Positions 7,352 to 13,993 of a DNA stretch of 20,607 nucleotides are shown piece after piece (within the stretch, counting starts at the first letter, position 1; each line of letters begins with the position of its first letter). The translations under genes were made by a program, and so were the position numbers. Source of the stretch: Bdellovibrio sp. (GTDB lineage Bacteria; Bdellovibrionota; Bdellovibrionia; Bdellovibrionales; Bdellovibrionaceae); contig JAHRXB010000039.1 in the NCBI GenBank assembly GCA_019104905.1, forward strand, positions 1 to 20,607, in the 5' to 3' direction. The notes beneath the pieces are model-generated. The model was given only the letters and a program-made list of their open reading frames with translations. It searched no databases and was not told the origin of the DNA.

Positions 7352-8212
7352 TCAGCCACCGCGTTTGAAGTTCTTCAGCTTCGTGCAGGTCGTAACAAGG
7401 ACCTTTTGATTTTGTACGGGGTACAATTGACGGAAACAGTACTCTGTCATGCGGGAAAGGAATGGAAGATCCGGACTGAATGAAACGGAGTAGTTCACTT
7501 TTTGTTTTTCAACGGATTCCCCTGATTTTAATGCTAAGGTCCAATCGAAATTGACAGTCTTCGTGCGCAAAGAGCAGTCAGTGAGTCCACCACAGTCGGG
7601 TTGAGATTTCATCAGGTCTGGGGCGGGGCGTATCACGTCAGAGACCTTTAAGTTGGAGCATTGGATTTCACAACTATCAACTTTGAGTTGCTCTTTGCAA
7701 TACTTGTCCAGGGCATCTGACTTTAAACAAGCATAGGCAAGTCCATAAAGACGCTCATAACCCAAAGTCATTTGATAATCATCGGCCAGAGTTTTCAGTT
7801 CATTTGCACGAAGATTTTTGGCCATGGCAACGGCGGGATCGGCTTTAGTCACAGAGCGATGGTCCTCGCGAGTTGACTCTTTTCCCTCTTCGCCTTGTTT
7901 ATAGACTTTGCTCTGATAAAGGAAGGAATAGAGATACTCCGTTGCCGTTTCTTCCTTTTTGGAAACGGTAATCCCTTCTTGAAGAACAAAGAAGGGGTTG
8001 GGATTGTTTTCTAAAGTTTGTTCCGTTTCTTGAAATAGAAAGTCATTCGGGGTCATGCTTAACGGATCAGCACTGCCCCAGCCTTCAGAAAGGGCGGATT
8101 GCACCTCTGCGACCGTCGCGGGACTTTCTTCTTCTTGCAGAGGCTCCTTAATACAGGACACCAGGCTGCTGACGGTGAGGGTCAGCAGGGTGAGTTTTAA
8201 CCAAGTTGTCAT
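7352..8212 (-). CDS. Cys-rich lipoprotein of unknown function
   Basis: The 286-residue protein has an N-terminal lipoprotein signal: hydrophobic residues 5-16 and the lipobox LVSC with C20. After an acidic linker comes a domain holding nine further Cys, several in close pairs (SCEIQC, DCGGLTDC, YC and TTC near the C-terminus), which should be disulfide-bonded in the periplasm. The chosen ATG at 8212 overlaps the TGA of the upstream acetyltransferase as ATGA, the hallmark of translational coupling; a start at 8230 would lie 18 bases inside that gene. I recognise no known family. A large beta-rich domain near 215-270 (TVNFDWTLALKSG, VNYSVSFSPDLP) is the only structural hint. Co-expression with the acetyltransferase is likely, but any shared role is unknown. 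Confidence 0.85.
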   Translation of the reverse strand: MTTWLKLTLLTLTVSSLVSCIKEPLQEEESPATVAEVQSALSEGWGSADPLSMTPNDFLFQETEQTLENNPNPFFVLQEGITVSKKEETATEYLYSFLYQSKVYKQGEEGKESTREDHRSVTKADPAVAMAKNLRANELKTLADDYQMTLGYERLYGLAYACLKSDALDKYCKEQLKVDSCEIQCSNLKVSDVIRPAPDLMKSQPDCGGLTDCSLRTKTVNFDWTLALKSGESVEKQKVNYSVSFSPDLPFLSRMTEYCFRQLYPVQNQKVLVTTCTKLKNFKRGG

Positions 8213-9300
8213 ATAGAATCCCATCCCCAAATCCAGAGATTCAGTGGTAATACTTTTTCAAGTTTTTGAATGGTCTCTTCTTTAAAAAGGCCGAGAGTTC
8301 GATAGTCCACGGGGCCAAATAAAAGGCGAACCATATCGGTTTCATTGTTAATAGTGAAAAGATCTTGTCCCACTCCAAACACGAAGTGATCAGGATGTTT
8401 TTCCAGAACGACGTCGGGCATTCCTTCAGCTCGGAAGGCGCGTTTGATTTTTGCGGAAAGCTGGTCGAAGTTAATGAGCTTGATCATTCCCAGGAAGCCC
8501 TGATTCATTGTGACAGGCTTTTGTTGAAGTTGTTGGATTAAGTTCTGAGCATGGCGAGGGCAGATGATCGTGTAAGGTTGATTTTTTTGTGCTCGGATAA
8601 AACTAAAAAGGGCCATCAACTTAGAGACGGAGCCACCCCATTCATGGATGTATCCTCCAAGATCGACGCCTTTTCCTTCAATGGCGTAGGCCGCCAACTG
8701 TCCATTGGACTCCCAAGCCGTGTACACTTTTGTTTGAGGTATTGAGAGGAACTTTCGTGTTTCTTCAATGGTGCGCACCGAGTTGACCGAGTGAGCTGAG
8801 TACAGACGGTAGATGGCGTCTGGAGACACTTTGGAGTCTGTTGAGAAACGCAAGTTTGTCGGGGGGATGTCAAAGTTCTCTTCAATAACGAAGCTGATCT
8901 CGCTTCCGGCAAGTTCAAATCCCATGCGGCGGTAGAAATCAAAAAGATCTGTCCAAAGAATCGCGATGTCACAGGATTGTTCTGAAGCCAGGCGAAGACA
9001 GTCTCCAATGACCTGGGTGCTGAGTCCTTGGCCGCGATGTCGATCATCGGTGACGACGGAACCAATCGCGCCCACTTTAAAAATAACATGAGGTGATTTG
9101 ATGATGAGAGGTTTCAAGACGGCGTGAGAAAGAACATGACCCTCATCAGCAATGATGCGCATGTTATGTAAATTATTCGAAGAAAAGGCCGTGGGATATT
9201 CAGCGGCAATAGACCAAGAGGCCTCGCTGCGAAGCTTTTTATTCAAAAAATCAAGTACCTGAGGAAATTCCGTCTCTTGCGGAGAACGAGGTCCTTCCAT
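8209..9300 (-). CDS. Eis-like GNAT N-acetyltransferase (two GNAT folds plus C-terminal SCP2-like region)
   Basis: The first GNAT domain (about 5-140) has a clear acetyl-CoA loop, SVVTDDRHRGQGLSTQVI at 81-98 with RGQGLS as the R/Q-x-x-G-x-G/A motif, and YRRMGFEL at 123-130. A second, degenerate GNAT-like half (about 155-275) includes VYTAWESNGQLAAYAIEG, followed by a C-terminal part ending in PLNLWIWGWDSI. Length (363 residues) and order resemble the Eis/COG4552 group, whose members acetylate amines such as aminoglycosides or protein lysines. The substrate here cannot be assigned. The protein is cytoplasmic. The ATG at 9300 has AAGGAGGG three bases upstream. The next gene, a lipoprotein, starts within its stop codon. 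Confidence 0.85.
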   Translation of the reverse strand: MEGPRSPQETEFPQVLDFLNKKLRSEASWSIAAEYPTAFSSNNLHNMRIIADEGHVLSHAVLKPLIIKSPHVIFKVGAIGSVVTDDRHRGQGLSTQVIGDCLRLASEQSCDIAILWTDLFDFYRRMGFELAGSEISFVIEENFDIPPTNLRFSTDSKVSPDAIYRLYSAHSVNSVRTIEETRKFLSIPQTKVYTAWESNGQLAAYAIEGKGVDLGGYIHEWGGSVSKLMALFSFIRAQKNQPYTIICPRHAQNLIQQLQQKPVTMNQGFLGMIKLINFDQLSAKIKRAFRAEGMPDVVLEKHPDHFVFGVGQDLFTINNETDMVRLLFGPVDYRTLGLFKEETIQKLEKVLPLNLWIWGWDSI

Positions 9301-9316
9301 GAACCCTCCTTGCTAA

Positions 9317-9339
9317 ATGGGAAGCTCGCTTCTTCCCAT
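9317..9339. repeat. Perfect 8-base inverted repeat in the acetyltransferase leader
   Basis: ATGGGAAG (9317-9324) and CTTCCCAT (9332-9339) flank a 7-base spacer just upstream of the ribosome-binding site of the minus-strand acetyltransferase gene. It could act as an operator or as a leader hairpin. I could not place a convincing minus-strand promoter in 9301-9475. Confidence 0.45.
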
Positions 9340-9398
9340 CATCTAGTCTAGCGTTAAAAGGCATAGGGCCCCAGCGTTCTAGGGGAGAGGCCTGAAAA

Positions 9399-9461
9399 AT
9401 GCGACCCAAGTCTGGAACTCAGTTTGACATCAAGGTCAAAAGTTTTATATTAAGGTCGCAT
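9399..9461 (+). promoter_or_regulatory. Promoter of the ferredoxin-nth-doxX-thiBPQ operon with nested operator-like repeats
   Basis: TTGACA (9424-9429), a 16-base spacer and TATATT (9446-9451) form a near-consensus sigma-70-type promoter, with a start near 9458 and AGGAG at 9466-9470 before the ferredoxin ATG. Three repeat patterns are superimposed: the palindrome TTTGAC-N6-GTCAAA (9423-9440) over the -35; a direct repeat ATCAAGGTC/ATTAAGGTC at 9429 and 9449, exactly 20 bases apart; and a perfect inverted pair ATGCGACC (9399-9406) and GGTCGCAT (9454-9461). The promoter call is strong. Regulation through the repeats is inference. Confidence 0.72.
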
Positions 9462-9475
9462 ATTTAGGAGACCTC

Positions 9476-9709
9476 ATGGCCGATAAAAGTCAGAAATGGA
9501 AAGAGAATAAACCGGGCAAAGTGTTTGTAGACCAATCCTGTATTGCTTGTGATGCTTGCGTTCTGACGGCCCCGAAGAACTTCGCCATGCATGAAGAAGA
9601 CGGCCACGCCTTCGTTTCAAAACAGCCCGAAACCCCAGAGGAAGAGGCATTGTGCAAAGAGGCAATGGAAGGTTGCCCTGTTGAAGCCATTGGGAACGAT
9701 GGCGAGTAA
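9476..9709 (+). CDS. Single-cluster [4Fe-4S] ferredoxin
   Basis: The 77-residue protein carries C22-x2-C25-x2-C28 (CIACDAC), then the AP-x-x-F signature (APKNF) where the fourth Cys of a second cluster would otherwise begin, and C67 in GCPVEAI. This is the pattern of small bacterial ferredoxins that hold one [4Fe-4S] cluster and carry electrons in the cytoplasm. C60 is an extra Cys of unknown use. The ATG at 9476 has AGGAG five bases upstream and a strong promoter. The 3' end overlaps nth by 11 bases. Nth is itself a [4Fe-4S] protein, so the pairing may be meaningful, but a direct role for the ferredoxin in DNA repair is not established here. Confidence 0.93.
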   Translation: MADKSQKWKENKPGKVFVDQSCIACDACVLTAPKNFAMHEEDGHAFVSKQPETPEEEALCKEAMEGCPVEAIGNDGE

Positions 9710-10385
9710 GAAAAAGTCTTCGGTCAAAAAAAAGACCACTCCATCGGCCGCTAAGAAAAAAGCGGCCCCGATTCTAGAGACAATAGAGCTTTTTAAACGC
9801 TATTATCCTGACGCTCATTGTGCCCTTAACTATACGAATCCTTTTGAGCTTTTAGTGGCCACAGTTCTTTCGGCTCAATGCACGGATGAGCGGGTCAATA
9901 TGGTGACGCCGCTTCTTTTTAAAAAATACGGAACCCCTCAAAAAATGGCGAAGGCTCCTGTTGAGTCCATCGAAGAGATCATTCGTTCCACAGGTTTTTT
10001 CAAAAATAAAGCCAAGAATTTAAAGTCCTGCGCTACTTCTTTGGTCGAGAAATATGGCGGGAAGGTGCCCAAGGATCTTGAGTCTTTAGTCCAGCTTGCC
10101 GGAGTGGGGCGTAAGACGGCGAATGTGGTTCTGGGGAATGCTTATGGTATCGCCAGTGGGATTGTGGTCGACACCCATGTGTCGCGACTTTCCAATCGCT
10201 TAGGATGGGTCAAAAGCGAAAATGCGGTCATCATTGAAAGGGAACTCTGTGCGGAAGTTCCTCAAGAGGATTGGGTGATGCTTTCCCATTACCTGATCTC
10301 CCATGGTCGAGCTATCTGTAAGGCGAGAAAACCCGCTTGCAGTCATTGCTTTCTCGAGGAGACTTGCCCTAAGAAGGGTGTCTAG
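9699..10385 (+). CDS. nth: Endonuclease III (DNA glycosylase/AP lyase)
   Basis: Nth removes oxidised pyrimidines from DNA and nicks the abasic site in base-excision repair. The 228-residue protein shows the helix-hairpin-helix LAGVGRKTANVV at 133-144 with catalytic lysine K139, catalytic aspartate D158 in VVDTHV, the early motif LLVATVLSAQCTDERVN at 51-67, and the four-Cys [4Fe-4S] loop C207-x6-C214-x2-C217-x5-C223. The first 24 residues are a Lys/Ser/Ala-rich extension not found in E. coli Nth, possibly an extra DNA-binding tail. The frame is open upstream to 9591, but that part lies within ferredoxin coding sequence; the ATG at 9699, overlapping the ferredoxin end by 11 bases, starts the protein. 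Confidence 0.95.
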   Translation: MASKKKSSVKKKTTPSAAKKKAAPILETIELFKRYYPDAHCALNYTNPFELLVATVLSAQCTDERVNMVTPLLFKKYGTPQKMAKAPVESIEEIIRSTGFFKNKAKNLKSCATSLVEKYGGKVPKDLESLVQLAGVGRKTANVVLGNAYGIASGIVVDTHVSRLSNRLGWVKSENAVIIERELCAEVPQEDWVMLSHYLISHGRAICKARKPACSHCFLEETCPKKGV

Positions 10386-10399
10386 GTCACAATGTTTCC

Positions 10400-10882
10400 A
10401 TGTTGGTAGCATTCTTTGAGAGCGTTAAATACGTCGGTCATCTTTTACCCATTTCTTTCTTAAGAATTTTCCTGGGTTATTACTATTTAGAGCATGCTTT
10501 ATTGAAATACCGAGGGGACTTTCTGACTCGTCCCCGCATCGCCGATCAGATTGCCGAGTGGTTGCCGGCCAGTCATGCGCCGAACTGGTTCAAAATTTTT
10601 GCCAGCAGTCAGATGATCCCTCATTGGCAAACGGTGGCTTTTATAATTCTTGGTTTGGAGTTCGCCGTCGCCATCTCCTATATCGTCGGCTATGTCGTTC
10701 GGCCTGTGGCCCTCTTGGGAGTTCTTCTTTGTGTGACGATGTTGTTTATTTCGGGACCGGCCTCGGAAGATCTCTATAAAACCTTCTTGGCGATTCATTT
10801 GATTTTAGCATGGGTGGGCGCTGGTCGTTGCTTGGGTTTTGATTATTACTTCTTCAAGCGTCGTCGCGGTCTTTGGTGGTAA
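10400..10882 (+). CDS. DoxX-like integral membrane protein
   Basis: This 160-residue protein has four hydrophobic segments at about 13-35, 75-97, 100-118 and 127-145, with a polar loop after the first and a basic C-terminal tail (FFKRRRGLWW). The first segment carries SFLRIFLGYYYLEHALLKY, which fits the RI-x-L-G/A-x-x-x-x-x-x-G-x-x-K pattern of the DoxX/DoxD family. Roles differ within that family: quinone-linked oxidation in archaea, redox or stress functions elsewhere. The ATG at 10400 is the only in-frame choice near the nth stop, 14 bases away, and has a weak ribosome-binding site. thiB starts 3 bases after its stop, so it is firmly inside the operon. A link to thiamine uptake is possible but unproven. 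Confidence 0.75.
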   Translation: MLVAFFESVKYVGHLLPISFLRIFLGYYYLEHALLKYRGDFLTRPRIADQIAEWLPASHAPNWFKIFASSQMIPHWQTVAFIILGLEFAVAISYIVGYVVRPVALLGVLLCVTMLFISGPASEDLYKTFLAIHLILAWVGAGRCLGFDYYFFKRRRGLWW

Positions 10883-10885
10883 AGC

Positions 10886-11926
10886 GTGAAACATTTTATT
10901 CTATTTATTGCGGTTATCTTCTTGGGCCTTTTTTTAGCGGTTCTCAATAAGACGGAGCCAGGAACAGCCTCAAGCTCTCTTCCGACATTGCGGGTTTTTG
11001 GATATGCTTCATTTACAGGACGCTGGGGACCGGGGCCTCTTTTAAAAGAGCAGTTTGAAAAAAACTGCAAATGCAAAGTGGAATTCATTGAAGGAAGTGA
11101 TTCGGGAATTCTGTTACAACGACTTAAGATCGAAGGGGAAAGTCTGGGAGCCGATCTGGTGATCGGTTTGGATCAGTTTGATTTGTCAAAGGCAACTTCC
11201 GAACAGCCTTGGCGTAAACTCAGTCTGGGACAACTTAACGTTTACGACGCTGTCAAACCCGCTTTGGCAAACAGCTTTTTTATTCCCTACGATTGGGGAG
11301 CATTGACGTTTGTGACTCGAAAAGATGATTTGAGTCGTCTGCCTGGCTCCTTGGATGACCTTCTCGATCCTGAGTTGGCAAAGAAAATCGCCTTGGAGGA
11401 TCCTCGCACCAGTTCCCCCGGCATGCAGTTTTTGTATTGGGTGATACGCTCTAAGGGGGAAGAAGAAGGCTTCAAATATCTTCAAAAGATCATGGCGCAA
11501 GCACACAGCTTTTCGCCGACGTGGTCTACGGCTTATGGCCTTTTCACCAATAAGCAAACCAAGCTTGTGTACTCTTATGTGACGTCGCCTCTTTATCATG
11601 AGATCGAAGAGAAAAGAAAAGACTATTTGGCGCTGACTTTTACGGAGCCACTTCCAGTGCAATTTGAATTCGTGGGAATTCCCGAGTTCTGTCGCCACTG
11701 TGATTTGGCCGAGCAGTTCATTAATTTGATGCTTTCCCAGGAAGGGCAAAAGGTCATCATGGAAAAGAACTATATGTTCCCTGTGATGAAAGGCGTGATG
11801 GAAAATACCCCGTTTGAGCCTCTTATGAAGGTGAAGACGATAGAGACTTTTGAGGCCCTTTCCTCAGGGGAAGTCGATCGCCTTTTAAAGCGTTGGACTG
11901 AAATTCGTCGAGGCGATCTCAATTGA
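10886..11926 (+). CDS. thiB: Thiamine-binding periplasmic protein of ABC transporter
   Basis: ThiB captures thiamine, thiamine phosphate or TPP in the periplasm and delivers it to ThiPQ. The 346-residue protein aligns with E. coli ThiB in several diagnostic stretches: RVFGYASFTGRWGPGP at 36-51, NCKCKVEFIEG at 60-70, LQRLKIEG, ADLVIGLD at 89-96, FIPYDWGALTFV at 132-143, EDPRTSSPG at 171-179, WSTAYGLF at 213-220 and YSYVTSPLYHEIEEK at 229-243. W47, W213 and Y231 match aromatic ligand-pocket positions. The N-terminus (residues 4-20) is a hydrophobic export signal with no lipobox and no clear AxA cleavage site, so the protein may remain membrane-anchored. The start is GTG at 10886, and the 3' end overlaps thiP as TTGA. 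Confidence 0.92.
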   Translation: MKHFILFIAVIFLGLFLAVLNKTEPGTASSSLPTLRVFGYASFTGRWGPGPLLKEQFEKNCKCKVEFIEGSDSGILLQRLKIEGESLGADLVIGLDQFDLSKATSEQPWRKLSLGQLNVYDAVKPALANSFFIPYDWGALTFVTRKDDLSRLPGSLDDLLDPELAKKIALEDPRTSSPGMQFLYWVIRSKGEEEGFKYLQKIMAQAHSFSPTWSTAYGLFTNKQTKLVYSYVTSPLYHEIEEKRKDYLALTFTEPLPVQFEFVGIPEFCRHCDLAEQFINLMLSQEGQKVIMEKNYMFPVMKGVMENTPFEPLMKVKTIETFEALSSGEVDRLLKRWTEIRRGDLN

Positions 11927-13386
11927 ATCTGAGAAATAGTCTTCGTCTTAGTCTTGTTCTCTTTTTGCTTTTTCCGTTTTTATTTTTACTAACGCAGTTT
12001 CGTATTTCGACGCTACCCGAAGGGGCGGAACTTCTGTGGGCGTTTAAGAATAGCTTCACGCAAGCGTTCTTTTCGGCACTGTGTTCATTGCTGGTTGGAT
12101 TTTGGGTTGCTTTGGGGCTGTTAGCTTTGCATGAGAGAACCCAGCGGCCGGGACGATTTGTCTTAGAAATTCTTTGTTTGCTGCCAAATTTTCTTCCCCC
12201 TATTTTTATTCTTTTATCCACTCTGAATCTTATTGAACCGTTTCCCATGGGGATTTCCGGCATCGTGATCGTTCATACGTTGATGAACTTCGGCCTTGTG
12301 GCTGTTCTTTTGGCCGGAATCATTGAAAACAAATTAGGCGGGGTCGCAGAGCTTGCTTACGTTGAAGGTGTTTCGCGTTGGCAATTCGTGTGGCGAGGAC
12401 TAGTGCCCATGCTAAAAAAAGATTTTTGGCTGTTGGGACTTTTTATTTTTATAGTCTGTTTTGGCAGCTTCTCGGTGCCATTGATTGTTGGCGGAGGAAA
12501 AGGTACGACAGTGGAGGTCTTGATCTATGAAAAGATTCGACTTTCAAGTGACTGGGGTCATGCGGTTCTGTTGGCCTTTTTGCAGTCGACATTTATCTTT
12601 GCCCTTTCTTTTGTGGCCAGCCGGGGAAAAGGTGTTAATAACACGCGGATTGCGAACTTAAGTCTTCTGAAAAGTTTTTCAGGCATTGTTGTGTTGTTGG
12701 GGGTTTCAGCTTTCTATCTTCTTGGATATGTGCAGGGATTCGTGTCGGGCCTGTCTATGCTTTCTACTTTTTACGATTTACAGTCCGCGATTCTTTGGAA
12801 TTTCTTGGGAAGCCTCGTATTGGGATTAAGTGTCGGCGTTCTTTGTTACCTGGGGCTGATGTTGATCGCATTTTGTTGGCCCAAAGCGTGGTTTGAAAAA
12901 TTTTTGAATGGTTATGTGGCGCCGTCGACCTCTTTGGCTTGTTTCAGTCTTTTGATTATTTCTCCGAATGAAGGGTTTTATCCATTCGTGAAGATTCCCA
13001 TTGCCTTAACCCTTTTAAGTTTAAACAGTCTTTTCCGTATGGGGTGGGATGGAGAGCTGCATGCCTTGCAATCGCAAGTGACCGTCGCCTATGCTATGGG
13101 GGCATCCCCGCAACAAATTTTTAAAGAAGTTCTTTTTCCTCAGCTTTCGGATCGGGCGGGTTTGTTGGCAGGGATTGCCGCGATTTGGGCCAGCGGGGAT
13201 TTTGCCGTTTCGCGAATTCTTGCCCATCACGATTTAAGCATTGCGATGATGACTGAAACTCTCATGTCAGGCTATCGCTTGAACCAGGCCATTGTTCTTA
13301 GCAGTCTGATTATTTTATCCGGGATAGTGTGTTTTGTGATTTGTGTGGGGGGAAGTCGTGTCCTACGTCGAAAATTTGCATCGTGA
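11923..13386 (+). CDS. thiP: Thiamine ABC transporter permease
   Basis: ThiP forms the membrane channel of the thiamine importer. The 487-residue protein has about 11-12 hydrophobic segments arranged as two fused binding-protein-dependent permease halves. Each half ends in a cytoplasmic EAA-type loop that docks on the ATPase: AYVEGVSRWQFVWRGLVP at 145-162 and AYAMGASPQQIFKEVLFP at 389-406. It is somewhat shorter than E. coli ThiP (about 536 residues), mainly in the linker between halves. The start TTG at 11923 overlaps the thiB TGA by 4 bases. The C-terminal coding end overlaps thiQ by 29 bases. Position between thiB and thiQ confirms the assignment. Confidence 0.92.
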   Translation: MNLRNSLRLSLVLFLLFPFLFLLTQFRISTLPEGAELLWAFKNSFTQAFFSALCSLLVGFWVALGLLALHERTQRPGRFVLEILCLLPNFLPPIFILLSTLNLIEPFPMGISGIVIVHTLMNFGLVAVLLAGIIENKLGGVAELAYVEGVSRWQFVWRGLVPMLKKDFWLLGLFIFIVCFGSFSVPLIVGGGKGTTVEVLIYEKIRLSSDWGHAVLLAFLQSTFIFALSFVASRGKGVNNTRIANLSLLKSFSGIVVLLGVSAFYLLGYVQGFVSGLSMLSTFYDLQSAILWNFLGSLVLGLSVGVLCYLGLMLIAFCWPKAWFEKFLNGYVAPSTSLACFSLLIISPNEGFYPFVKIPIALTLLSLNSLFRMGWDGELHALQSQVTVAYAMGASPQQIFKEVLFPQLSDRAGLLAGIAAIWASGDFAVSRILAHHDLSIAMMTETLMSGYRLNQAIVLSSLIILSGIVCFVICVGGSRVLRRKFAS

Positions 13387-13993
13387 TTATGGAGATTTTA
13401 AATTGGATATCGACTCCTGGGAGATTCTTGACGAAGGAGTCACCGTGCTCTGGGGCCCTTCAGGTTCCGGGAAGACCTCAGTCTTTCGTATTCTTTTGGG
13501 CCTTGAACCTTGTCCAGGAATGAAATGGATCTTTCAAGGCGTCGATTTGGCCAAGTTAAAAACACCCCAGCGACGTCTTGGAGTGGTCTTTCAAACTTTG
13601 GATCTTTTTCCGCATATGACCGCCGAAGAAAATATTCTCTTTGCGGCTCGAGCTCGTGATGTGAATCCCCAGAAGGCAGCCGCTCGGATGAAAGAGTTGA
13701 CCGAAGTCATGCAGATGCAAGGATTTTTGCAGCGAAAAGCGGCGGTCTTGTCGGGGGGAGAAAAGCAGCGAGTGGCCATTGCCAGAGCTCTCGTCGGCGA
13801 ACCGCGCCTCTTGCTTTTGGATGAACCGTTTTCTTCGCTCGATCAAGAACTGCGCGAAGAAAGTCGTAAGATTGTGAAAAGAGTCATTGAGATCGAAAAG
13901 ATTCCAACTCTTTTGGTGACTCATGATCAAAAGGACGTTGAAGTTCTTGGCAATAAAGTCACAACCATTCGTCAGGGAAAACTAGTCAGTTAA
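13358..13993 (+). CDS. thiQ: Thiamine ABC transporter ATP-binding protein
   Basis: ThiQ hydrolyses ATP to power thiamine import. From GTG at 13358 the protein has 211 residues with every ABC ATPase motif: Walker A GPSGSGKT at 33-40, Q-loop VFQTLDLFP at 77-85, signature LSGGEKQRVAIARAL at 131-145, Walker B LLLLDEP at 151-157, D-loop SSLD and H-loop VTHD with H189. The GTG at 13358 is preferred over GTG 13343 because a GGGGGGAA ribosome-binding site precedes it and because MSYVENL begins the first strand. The gene overlaps thiP by 29 bases. Its TAA overlaps the stop of the opposing kinase, so no terminator fits between them. Confidence 0.92.
   Translation: MSYVENLHRDYGDFKLDIDSWEILDEGVTVLWGPSGSGKTSVFRILLGLEPCPGMKWIFQGVDLAKLKTPQRRLGVVFQTLDLFPHMTAEENILFAARARDVNPQKAAARMKELTEVMQMQGFLQRKAAVLSGGEKQRVAIARALVGEPRLLLLDEPFSSLDQELREESRKIVKRVIEIEKIPTLLVTHDQKDVEVLGNKVTTIRQGKLVS

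Noticed and set aside
8616..9089. 157-residue minus-strand frame inside the acetyltransferase gene
   Set aside because: It is an alternative frame of a gene with clear GNAT motifs; its composition (Ser/Arg/Thr-rich, no motif) is that of a shadow.
9423..9440. FNR/CRP-type site at the ferredoxin promoter
   Set aside because: The halves TTGA and TCAA are 8 bases apart, whereas the FNR consensus needs 6, so the palindrome is reported without naming a regulator.
9301..10886. TPP riboswitch ahead of the thiamine transport genes
   Set aside because: No TPP riboswitch core was seen by eye; a covariance-model search would be decisive.
11186..11749. 187-residue minus-strand frame opposite thiB
   Set aside because: It is antisense to a strongly conserved ThiB sequence and shows no domain or start signal.
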